Assembly: GCF_036231355.1 (NCBI RefSeq)
Contig: NZ_CP109496.1
Span: 6,758,001 to 6,822,000 of the forward strand
Source of the DNA: Streptomyces sp. NBC_01431
GTDB lineage: Bacteria; Actinomycetota; Actinomycetes; Streptomycetales; Streptomycetaceae
DNA: 64,000 nucleotides
Direction of reading: 5' to 3'
The position numbers and the translations under genes are program-made. The first letter of the stretch is position 1; the number at the start of each line of letters is the position of its first letter. Below the pieces are notes generated by a model, which saw only the letters and a program-made list of their open reading frames with translations, searched no databases and was not told where the DNA came from. Positions 57,542 through 64,000 of the stretch are shown piece after piece.

Positions 57542-58525
57542 ATGCACGCGTCTCAGGGGAGAAGCGTCGGCCTGGGACTCGCCCTGGCGTCGGCCTTCGC
57601 ATTCGGTGGTTCAGGTGTGGCGGCCAAGCCGCTCATCGAGGCGGGGCTCGACCCGCTGCACGTGGTGTGGCTGCGGGTGACCGGGGCCGCGCTCGTCATG
57701 CTCCCGGTGGCCTGGCGCCACCGCCGCCTGGTGCTGCGCAAACCCGCGCTGCTCGCCGGGTTCGGACTGCTGGCCGTCGCGGGCGTCCAGGCCTGCTACT
57801 TCGCGTCCATCTCGCGGATACCCGTCGGCGTCGCCCTGCTCGTCGAATATCTCGCACCCGCGCTCGTCCTGGGGTGGGTGCGCTTCGTCCAGCGCAGGCC
57901 GGTGACCCGTGCCGCCGCGGCCGGAGTGGTCCTCGCCGTCGCCGGTCTCGCCTGCGTCGTGGAGGTCTGGTCCGGGCTGAGCTTCGACGCGGTCGGACTG
58001 CTGCTCGCGCTCGGCGCCGCCTGCTGCCAGGTCGGCTACTTCGTGCTGTCCGACCACGGCGGCCAGGGCACACAAGCGGCCGACCCGCTCGGCGTGATCG
58101 CGTACGGACTGCTGATCGGCGCGCTCGTCCTGACCGGGGTGGCCCGGCCCTGGGACATGAAGTGGTCGGTGCTCGGCGGCAGCGCCGACATGAACGGCGC
58201 GCACGTGCCCGCGGTGCTGCTGCTGTGCTGGATCGTGCTGATCGCGACCGTCATCGCGTACGTCACCGGGGTCATCTCCGTGCGCAGACTCTCCCCACAG
58301 GTCGCCGGAGTGGTCGCCTGTCTGGAGGCGGTGATCGCGACCGTCTTCGCCTGGGTGCTGCTCGGCGAGCACCTGTCGGCGCCGCAGATCCTGGGCGGCG
58401 CGGTGGTTCTGACCGGCGCGTTCATCGCCCAGTCGGCGGCGCCCAAGGCCGCTTCGGGGCCGGTCGCCTCGGGCGGGCCGGCGGCCGCCGAAGGGGAGTT
58501 GTCGGCCGGCCGCACCGCCGCATAG
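57542..58525 (+). CDS. EamA/DMT-family transporter (first copy)
   Basis: A 327-residue protein with ten hydrophobic helices arranged as two EamA repeats and a Gly/Ala-rich C-terminal tail. Start motif FAFGGSGVAAKPL is typical. No ribosome site is obvious. The substrate is unknown. A second EamA gene lies 164 bp downstream on the same strand. Confidence 0.88.
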   Translation: MHASQGRSVGLGLALASAFAFGGSGVAAKPLIEAGLDPLHVVWLRVTGAALVMLPVAWRHRRLVLRKPALLAGFGLLAVAGVQACYFASISRIPVGVALLVEYLAPALVLGWVRFVQRRPVTRAAAAGVVLAVAGLACVVEVWSGLSFDAVGLLLALGAACCQVGYFVLSDHGGQGTQAADPLGVIAYGLLIGALVLTGVARPWDMKWSVLGGSADMNGAHVPAVLLLCWIVLIATVIAYVTGVISVRRLSPQVAGVVACLEAVIATVFAWVLLGEHLSAPQILGGAVVLTGAFIAQSAAPKAASGPVASGGPAAAEGELSAGRTAA

Positions 58526-58535
58526 GGTGCCGGAC

Positions 58536-58571
58536 ATGCACAAGACCGTCCTGCCGCCTCCCGCCGCGTAA
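58536..58571 (+). CDS. possible leader peptide before the second EamA gene
   Basis: An 11-codon frame MHKTVLPPPAA with AGGGTG 6 nt before its ATG, located 10 bp after the first EamA stop. The Pro-Pro-Pro run just before the stop is a known ribosome-slowing sequence. A GCTCGGG/CCCGAGC hairpin follows near 58602-58620. It may be a chance frame. Confidence 0.25.
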   Translation: MHKTVLPPPAA

Positions 58572-58689
58572 CGCGGGCGGCCGCACTCCAGACGAAGACC
58601 CCGGCTCGGGCAGTCCCCGAGCGGCTCGTCGCTGCCCGCGTACTCCTGTCACGCGACCAGCCAGCCGTCTTCCTCTCCGGAGTACGCAC

Positions 58690-59667
58690 GTGTCGAACCC
58701 TTCCACGAGCCTTGCCATGGGCCCGTCCATCACCGCCCTGCCCGTCGGGCGCGGCCTGCTCTACCTCGCCTTCGCCGGGGTCGCCTGGGGCACCGCCGGC
58801 GGTGCGGCCGCCCTCGTCTTCGGCGCCAGCGACCTCGGTCCGCTCGCCCTCTCCTTCTGGCGCTGCGCGGGCGGACTCGTCCTGTTGCTCGGCGCGATGG
58901 CGCTGCGCCGCCGCCCCGCACCCGTGGCGCCCGAACCGCGCGGCCGCCGGCTGCTGCGCATCATCGGCAGCGGCATCGGCCTGATGATCTTCCAGAGCGC
59001 CTACTTCGCGGCCGTCGAGGCGACCGGCCTCGCGGTCGCGACCGTCGTGACACTGGGCGCCGGACCCGTCCTGATCGCACTCGGGGCCCGCCTCACCATG
59101 GGCGAGCGGATCGGCTGGGCGGGCGCGGCGGCCGTAGCCGGGGCACTGGCCGGGCTCGCCGTGCTGTGGATCGGCAATGGCGGCGGCACGGTCCGGCCCG
59201 CCGGGGTCGTCCTCGCGCTGGTCTCGGCCGCCGGATACGCGGCCATCACGCTGCTGACCAGGTGGCTCGGCCGCAACGGCGGCGCCGCCGATCCCTCGGC
59301 GACCACGGCCTGGGCCTTCGGCGTGGCCGCGCTCTGCCTGCTGCCGTTCGCGGGCACCGAAGGCCTGCTGCCGCACACCGCCGAACCGGTGCGGGTGGTG
59401 GTCCTGATGCTGTACGTGGCCGCCATACCGACGGCGCTGGCGTACGCCCTCTACTTCGCCGGTGCCGCGGTCGTGCGGGCCGCGACCGTCTCCGTGATCA
59501 TGCTTCTGGAGCCGGTGAGCGCGGCCGTGATCGCGGTGTCGGTGCTCGGCGAACGGATCACCGCGGCGACCGCGGTGGGCACCACCCTGCTGCTCCTCGC
59601 GGTCATCGCACTTGCGGCGACCGAGGCGAGGGACGCCAGGACCCGGCGCGCGGCGATGGCCGCGTAA
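58690..59667 (+). CDS. EamA/DMT-family transporter (second copy)
   Basis: A 325-residue protein with ten TM helices in two EamA repeats (FAGVAWGTAGGAAALVFG at the first helix, LEPVSAAVIAVSVLGERI in the ninth). GTG 58690 has CGGAG 7 nt upstream, and ATG 58717 is an alternative. It is similar in length to the preceding gene but clearly diverged, so the pair is old. Substrate unknown. Confidence 0.9.
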   Translation: MSNPSTSLAMGPSITALPVGRGLLYLAFAGVAWGTAGGAAALVFGASDLGPLALSFWRCAGGLVLLLGAMALRRRPAPVAPEPRGRRLLRIIGSGIGLMIFQSAYFAAVEATGLAVATVVTLGAGPVLIALGARLTMGERIGWAGAAAVAGALAGLAVLWIGNGGGTVRPAGVVLALVSAAGYAAITLLTRWLGRNGGAADPSATTAWAFGVAALCLLPFAGTEGLLPHTAEPVRVVVLMLYVAAIPTALAYALYFAGAAVVRAATVSVIMLLEPVSAAVIAVSVLGERITAATAVGTTLLLLAVIALAATEARDARTRRAAMAA

Positions 59668-59742
59668 GGAGCCCCGGGCCCCCGTCGGCAACGTCGTTCT
59701 CGGGGGCCCGCCGAGGCCGGATCGGCGTGCCGGGCCCCTCTC

Positions 59743-60414
59743 TCACAGGGCCGTCAGGTAGTCCGGCACGCCTACCGACGGGTCGAGGTCGTCCGCCGGG
59801 ATCAGGGCGCCGTGACGCGGGGCGAGCGGCACGACGCCCGCCCAGTGGGGAAGCGCCAGGTCCTCGGCGTCGTCGCTCGGGCCGCCGGTGCGGAGCTTCG
59901 CCGAGACCTCGTTCAGATCGAGGCTGATCACGGCGGTCGCGGCCAGCTCCTTGGCGTTGGGGGGTCGCGAGTCGTAGGAGCGTCCCGGCACCACGTGGTC
60001 CACCAGCGCGTCCAGCGCGGTGCGCTTCTCCTCGGGGTCGGTGACCTCGTGGGCGATGCCGTGCACCACGACCGAGCGGTAGTTGATCGAGTGGTGGAAG
60101 GCGGACCGGGCCAGGACCAGACCGTCGACGTGGGTGACCGTCAGGCACACCGGGAGCCCCGGGTCGGCCTGGCCCGCCGCGCGCAGCGGGCCGGAACCGG
60201 TGGAGCCGTGTATGTAGAGCCGCTCGCCGACGCGGCCGTAGAGGGTCGGCAGCACGACCGGCGCGCCGTCGCGGACGAAGCCCAGGTGGCAGACGTACGC
60301 CTCGTCGAGGATGCCGTGCACCAGCGCGCGGTCGTACGAGGCGCGTTCGCGGTAGCGGGTGGGTGCGGTGCGGTCGGTCGCCCGGTAGGGGGCCGCGGCG
60401 GCAGTGTCCGACAT
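59743..60414 (-). CDS. pyridoxamine 5'-phosphate oxidase-family (FMN split-barrel) protein
   Basis: A 223-residue split-barrel protein with HLGFVRDGAPVVLPTLYGR and LYIHGSTGSGPLRA near its N-terminal third, and HSINYRSVVVHGIAHEV in the middle. Its members bind FMN, haem or F420. ATG 60414 has GGAG 7 nt upstream; ATG 60426 is upstream and would be leaderless. It is divergent from a MocR gene with a palindrome in the 26-bp gap, which strongly suggests that MocR controls it. Confidence 0.88.
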   Translation of the reverse strand: MSDTAAAAPYRATDRTAPTRYRERASYDRALVHGILDEAYVCHLGFVRDGAPVVLPTLYGRVGERLYIHGSTGSGPLRAAGQADPGLPVCLTVTHVDGLVLARSAFHHSINYRSVVVHGIAHEVTDPEEKRTALDALVDHVVPGRSYDSRPPNAKELAATAVISLDLNEVSAKLRTGGPSDDAEDLALPHWAGVVPLAPRHGALIPADDLDPSVGVPDYLTAL

Positions 60415-60426
60415 TGCGATCTCCAT

Positions 60427-60438
60427 TGCACTAGTGCA
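60427..60438. promoter_or_regulatory. palindromic operator between the PNPOx-family and mocR genes
   Basis: TGCACTAGTGCA, a perfect 12-bp palindrome, within the 26 bp separating the two divergent start codons. It must overlap both promoters. Confidence 0.7.
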
Positions 60439-60440
60439 TA

Positions 60441-61790
60441 ATGTTGTTTGTGCTAGGAGAATATCGGATTGTTGGGCGGCGCGCATCGGAGATTGCCGAG
60501 AGCGTGGAGCGCGCGGTGGGCTCAGGCGGGCTCGAGCCCGGTCAACTACTGCCCCCGCTCAGGGAGTTGGCCACAGAGCTCGGAGTCAATCCCAATACCG
60601 TCGCGGCCGCCTACCGGCTGCTGCGCGACCGCGGGGTGATCGAGACGGCGGGCCGGCGAGGCAGCCGGGTGCGCGCGCGGCCCGCGAGCACCGCCCGTGA
60701 CCTCATCCGTGTGGACGTGCCCCAGGGCGTGCGCGACGTCGCGGACGGCAACCCGGATCCGGCGCTCCTGCCGCCGCTCGCCGACGCGCTCGCGGCCGCC
60801 GCCCGCCGCAACGCCGAATCGCCCGGCCGGTACATGTACGGGCAGGACCCCGTGGACGAGGACCTGGCCCGCCTCGCCCGTGCCGCCTTCGACGAAGGGG
60901 GCGTGCCGGACGGGCCGATCGGGGTGTTCTCGGGTTCTCTCGATGCCATCGAGCGGGTGCTCACCGCACACCTCCGGCCCGGCGACGCGGTGGCGATCGA
61001 GGATCCCGGCTGGGGCGCGGTGCTCGACCTGGTACCGGCGCTCGGACTGCGCCCCGAACCCATGGCCCTGGACGACGAGGGCCCGCTGCCCGAGGGACTG
61101 GAGCGCGCCCTGGCCGCGGGTGCCAGGGCAGTGGTCATCACCTGCCGCGCGCAGAACCCGACGGGCGCGGCCGTGAGCGCGGCCCGCGCCCGCGCCCTGC
61201 GCGAGGTCCTCAGCGCGCACCCTGGCGTGCTGCTCATCGAGGACGACCACGGGCACGGCATGGTCGATCTGCCGCTGCACCTGGTCTCCCCGGTCACCGA
61301 GCGCTGGGCCTTCGTGCGGTCGGTGGCCAAGGCGTACGGTCCGGATCTGCGGCTCGCGGTACTTACTGGTGACGCGGTCACCCTCGACCGGGTGCGCGGG
61401 CGCCAGCGCCTCGGCCCCGGCTGGGTCAGCAGACTGCTTCAGCGGGCCGTGGTCGAACTCTGGACGTCGGGTGCCGTCGATCCGGTGAAGGTGGCCCGCT
61501 CCTACCGGGAGCGCCGGGAGGGTCTGCTGCGGGCGCTGCGCGAGCGGGGGATCGAGGCCCGTGGGCGCAGCGGCTTCGTGGTCTGGGTGTCGGTGCCCGA
61601 CGAGACGGGGGCGGTGTCCCGGCTGCTGCACGCCGGGTGGGCGGTGGCGCCTGGCGCCCGCTTCCGGATGGCCTCGGCGCCCGGGGTGCGCATCACGGTC
61701 TCAAGTCTGGGCCGCGACGAGATCGGGCCGCTCGCGGACGCCATCGCCTCCGCGGTCGGCCCGGGACCCGGGAACCGCTACGACTACTGA
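60441..61790 (+). CDS. MocR-type GntR/aminotransferase-fold regulator
   Basis: A 449-residue fusion of a GntR winged helix (residues ~12-75, LPPLRELATELGVNPNTVAAAYRLLRD split around the wing) with a PLP aminotransferase-like domain. The lysine region is RSVAKAYGPDLRLA. It is a second MocR in the window, clearly distinct from the 22502-23821 gene. Start ATG 60441 is directly next to a palindrome, so the mRNA is probably leaderless and autoregulated. Its last 7 bp overlap the EamA gene on the other strand. Confidence 0.92.
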   Translation: MLFVLGEYRIVGRRASEIAESVERAVGSGGLEPGQLLPPLRELATELGVNPNTVAAAYRLLRDRGVIETAGRRGSRVRARPASTARDLIRVDVPQGVRDVADGNPDPALLPPLADALAAAARRNAESPGRYMYGQDPVDEDLARLARAAFDEGGVPDGPIGVFSGSLDAIERVLTAHLRPGDAVAIEDPGWGAVLDLVPALGLRPEPMALDDEGPLPEGLERALAAGARAVVITCRAQNPTGAAVSAARARALREVLSAHPGVLLIEDDHGHGMVDLPLHLVSPVTERWAFVRSVAKAYGPDLRLAVLTGDAVTLDRVRGRQRLGPGWVSRLLQRAVVELWTSGAVDPVKVARSYRERREGLLRALRERGIEARGRSGFVVWVSVPDETGAVSRLLHAGWAVAPGARFRMASAPGVRITVSSLGRDEIGPLADAIASAVGPGPGNRYDY

Positions 61791-62773
61791 GCCGGGGACT
61801 TCGCGGGGGCGGGCCTGGGGGACCGGGACTTCGCGCGCGGGCGGCTCTGGGTCAGGGCCGCGCCCGCGAGCACGATGGCCGCGCCGACCGGGGTGTTCCA
61901 GCTGAGGCTCTCGCCGAGGACCGCGACCCCGGCGGCGGTGGCGATCACCGGGATGAAGTAGGTGACCATCTGCGCCGTCGTCGGGCCCACCTCATTGACG
62001 AGCCCGTACTGGACGAGCACCGCGAACCCGGTACCGAAGGCGCCAAGCGCCGCGACGGCCAGCAGCGGGACGAGGGGGAACGAGCTCGGGAATCCGGCGA
62101 ACAGCGGTGTCACCAGGGCCAGTTGGAGCGTGGCGACGCCGAGCTGGGCGCCGATCAGGGACAGGTTCGAGTGCCCGCTGCCCGCCAGCGTGCGGCGGAC
62201 GTAGATCCAGCCGACCGGATAGCAGAGCGAGGCGAGCAGGGCCATCGCGGTGCCGGTGACGTCCAGACCGTGGAAGCCCTGCCAGGCACCGAGAACCGTG
62301 AGCACCCCGAGGAAGCCGAGGCCGAGCCCCGCGACGCGGCGGCGGGTCGGCCGGTCCTCGGAGAGCGCGACCAGCGACAGCGCCATGCCCCACAGTGGCG
62401 AGGTCGCGTTGCAGATGCCGGCCAGCGTCGAGGGGATCGTCAGTTCCGAGTACGCGAACAGCGAGAAGGGCGCGGCGTTGAGGAGCAGCGCCGCCACCGT
62501 CAGATGCAGCCAGGTGCGGGCTCCGCGCGGCAGTCGCTCGCGCTTGACGGCCATGGCCACGGCGAGCACCACCGTGCCGAAGAGCAGTCGTCCGAAGGTC
62601 ACCTGGAACGGGGCGTAGCCGTCCGTGCCGACCTTGATGAGCAGGAAGCTGAAGCCCCAGATGAGCGAGAGCGCGGCGAACCGGACGCGCCAGTCAAGGG
62701 CGGGACGGCGCGCTGCGGGCGAGGTGGGGGAGGCCGGTGCGGAGAGGGCCCGGGAAGGGGCTGCGGTGCTCAT
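61784..62773 (-). CDS. EamA/DMT-family transporter (third copy)
   Basis: A 329-residue protein with a disordered Ala/Ser/Pro N-terminus, then ten TM helices in two EamA repeats (SLIWGFSFLLIKVGTDG, TSPLWGMALSLVALSEDRPT) and a basic C-terminus. ATG 62773 is chosen. It is divergent from a LysR regulator, a common arrangement for regulated exporters. Confidence 0.9.
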   Translation of the reverse strand: MSTAAPSRALSAPASPTSPAARRPALDWRVRFAALSLIWGFSFLLIKVGTDGYAPFQVTFGRLLFGTVVLAVAMAVKRERLPRGARTWLHLTVAALLLNAAPFSLFAYSELTIPSTLAGICNATSPLWGMALSLVALSEDRPTRRRVAGLGLGFLGVLTVLGAWQGFHGLDVTGTAMALLASLCYPVGWIYVRRTLAGSGHSNLSLIGAQLGVATLQLALVTPLFAGFPSSFPLVPLLAVAALGAFGTGFAVLVQYGLVNEVGPTTAQMVTYFIPVIATAAGVAVLGESLSWNTPVGAAIVLAGAALTQSRPRAKSRSPRPAPAKSPAQ

Positions 62774-62835
62774 GGCGACCAGGATGGCGCCAGCAATCAC
62801 GTAGCACAAGCGAGAAAAGGCGAAGGTGATCGGTT

Positions 62836-62844
62836 AGCATTGCT
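62836..62844. promoter_or_regulatory. short palindrome between the EamA and LysR genes
   Basis: AGCA-T-TGCT in a 74-bp divergent gap, ending 3 bp before the LysR start. It is a small T-N-A-type dyad and could be part of the LysR binding site. Confidence 0.4.
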
Positions 62845-62847
62845 TAT

Positions 62848-63756
62848 ATGTTGAACCTGGAGCGCCTGCGCACCCTCGACGCGGTGGCCCGGCACGGCTC
62901 GGTCGGCGGCGCCGCCGACACGCTGCACGTGACCACCTCAGCCGTCTCCCAGCAGCTCGCCAAGCTGGAACGGGAGGCCGGTCAGCCGCTGCTCGCCAAG
63001 AACGGGCGCGGGGTGCGGCTCACCGACGCCGGCCGGCTGCTCGCCGAGCACGCCGCCCGCATCCTGTCCCAAGTGCAACTGGCCCAGGCGGAGTTGGAGG
63101 CTCAGCGTGGCAGGGTCGTCGGCGACCTCAGGATCGCGGGCTTCGCCACCGCCGCCCGCGGGCTCTTCCCCGCCGCGCTCGCCTCGCTGCGTGCCGAGCA
63201 CCCGCGGCTCAAGGTCCGCTCCGACGAACTGGAGGCCGACGAATCGGTGCAGGGTGTGCTGCTCGGCGACCTCGACCTCGCGCTCGTACTCGACTGGTAC
63301 AACAAGCCGCTGCCGCTGCCCGACGGGCTCGCCAAGCGGGCGGTCCTTGACGACCTCGCGGACGTCGCCATGTCCGCCGGTCATCCGCTGGCCGGTCGCG
63401 AGACGGTGGGCCTGGAGGAGTTCGCCGAGGACGAGTGGATCACCTGGCCCGAGGGCGAATTCTGCAGCGAGTGGCTGATGTTCACCCTGCGCGGCAAGGG
63501 CGTCGAGCCGCGTATCGCCCATGTGGCCCGCGAACACGCCACCCAACTCGCCCTGGTGGAAGCCGGGTTGGGCGTCAGCATCGCCCCGCGCCTGGGCCGG
63601 GGTCCGGTGCCGGACGGGGTGCGGGTGGTGCCGGTGCGCGATGCGATGAGCCGCCATGTGTACGCCGTGTGGCGCGCGGACGCCGACCGCAGGCCCTCGA
63701 TCCGGGCCGCCGTCGACGCCCTGGCCGCGGCGGGCGAGCGGCTCGCCCAGCGGTAG
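62848..63756 (+). CDS. LysR-family transcriptional regulator
   Basis: A 302-residue protein of normal length. The N-terminal winged helix (residues 1-60) includes LRTLDAVARHGSVGGAADTL and TTSAVSQQLAKLERE. A linker helix leads to the two-lobed effector domain (GDLRIAGFATAARGLFPAAL, DLDLALVLDWYN). The divergent EamA transporter is its likely target. No ribosome site is evident at ATG 62848. Confidence 0.93.
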   Translation: MLNLERLRTLDAVARHGSVGGAADTLHVTTSAVSQQLAKLEREAGQPLLAKNGRGVRLTDAGRLLAEHAARILSQVQLAQAELEAQRGRVVGDLRIAGFATAARGLFPAALASLRAEHPRLKVRSDELEADESVQGVLLGDLDLALVLDWYNKPLPLPDGLAKRAVLDDLADVAMSAGHPLAGRETVGLEEFAEDEWITWPEGEFCSEWLMFTLRGKGVEPRIAHVAREHATQLALVEAGLGVSIAPRLGRGPVPDGVRVVPVRDAMSRHVYAVWRADADRRPSIRAAVDALAAAGERLAQR

Positions 63757-63849
63757 CCCGCGGCCGGGCGACCCCGAACCCCTGAACCGCGACCCGGAAG
63801 CCGTTGTCGCCGCACGGAATTCCGGCGCCCGGGTTCTACCGAGCCCTGC

Positions 63850-64000
63850 CTACCGCCCGAAGTCGCCCCCCAGCTTGCGGAAGTCCCAGGAGACCACCGT
63901 GTCCGGCGTCAGCCGCAGCCACGCGTGCCGCCCGTCGTGGAACATCTCCTCCAGGCCGAAGTTCTTCGCCGCGAACAACCGCTCGGGGACGGCGAGTTCG
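63850..64000 (-). CDS. partial gene at the right edge (C-terminal 49 residues)
   Basis: A minus-strand frame ends in TAG at 63850-63852, and 49 codons plus one base run off the right edge. The visible end reads ...RHAWLRLTPDTVVSWDFRKL and closes with GGDFGR. A W-x-x-V-T-P-type ending is reminiscent of FMN/F420 split-barrel proteins, but too little is present to name it. Confidence 0.5.
   Translation of the reverse strand, partial: ELAVPERLFAAKNFGLEEMFHDGRHAWLRLTPDTVVSWDFRKLGGDFGR

Overview
The window is 64 kb of very GC-rich actinobacterial chromosome, almost certainly Streptomyces. The evidence is strong G/C bias at third codon positions, a streptomycete-type 16S/23S/5S operon without spacer tRNAs, a conservon (cvnA-D), a DUF5999 protein, and a conserved gene block that I recall from S. 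coelicolor (manC, DUF881/small basic/DUF881, FHA, MerR, DUF151, MerR, dinB, PRC-barrel, gcvP). I saw no phage, insertion sequence, CRISPR array or tRNA.

Region by region. 1-7.2 kb holds a tightly packed three-gene operon that looks like a MukBEF/MksBEF/Wadjet (JetABC)-type SMC condensin. The JetA-like gene starts inside what is probably the stop codon of a gene lying off the left edge. 7.2-12.3 kb is a small membrane protein and a complete conservon: sensor kinase, roadblock, DUF742 and Ras-like GTPase, with overlapping stops and starts. 12.4-20.3 kb carries glpK, a DUF35/thiolase pair under a perfect palindromic operator, a DUF962 membrane protein, a secreted VanX-like dipeptidase, a NUDIX hydrolase and a GH31 glycosidase. 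20.5-26.1 kb has acetoacetyl-CoA synthetase, a MocR regulator, an MFS exporter and an unknown protein.

26.2-28.4 kb is the general PTS pair crr-ptsI. 28.4-34.3 kb is a complete rRNA operon with leader, boxA-like elements, a perfect 17-bp pre-23S processing stem and a strong terminator. 34.4-48.1 kb is the conserved envelope, division and glycine block. It contains a CDP-alcohol phosphatidyltransferase, a GDP-mannose pyrophosphorylase fused to a degenerate phosphomannomutase domain, DUF881-sbp-DUF881, a GarA-like FHA protein, an FtsR-like MerR, a bifunctional nuclease, a second MerR and DNA polymerase IV with an extra Tudor-like tail. A tandem glycine riboswitch in front of gcvP closes the block.

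48.2-64 kb is accessory and mixed: DUF5999, a GCS2-type ligase, an SBP-vWA fusion, a CPBP protease, PhzF, PadR, an SRPBCC protein, a Clp-N-only protein, three EamA transporters, a MocR/PNPOx divergent pair and a LysR regulator. Several divergent or upstream regions carry clear inverted repeats. Two operator-like sites 40 kb apart (CTGAYG-N3-CGTCAG, before DUF35/thiolase and before the SRPBCC gene) suggest one shared regulator. Assignments come from motifs and recall of families; no search was run.
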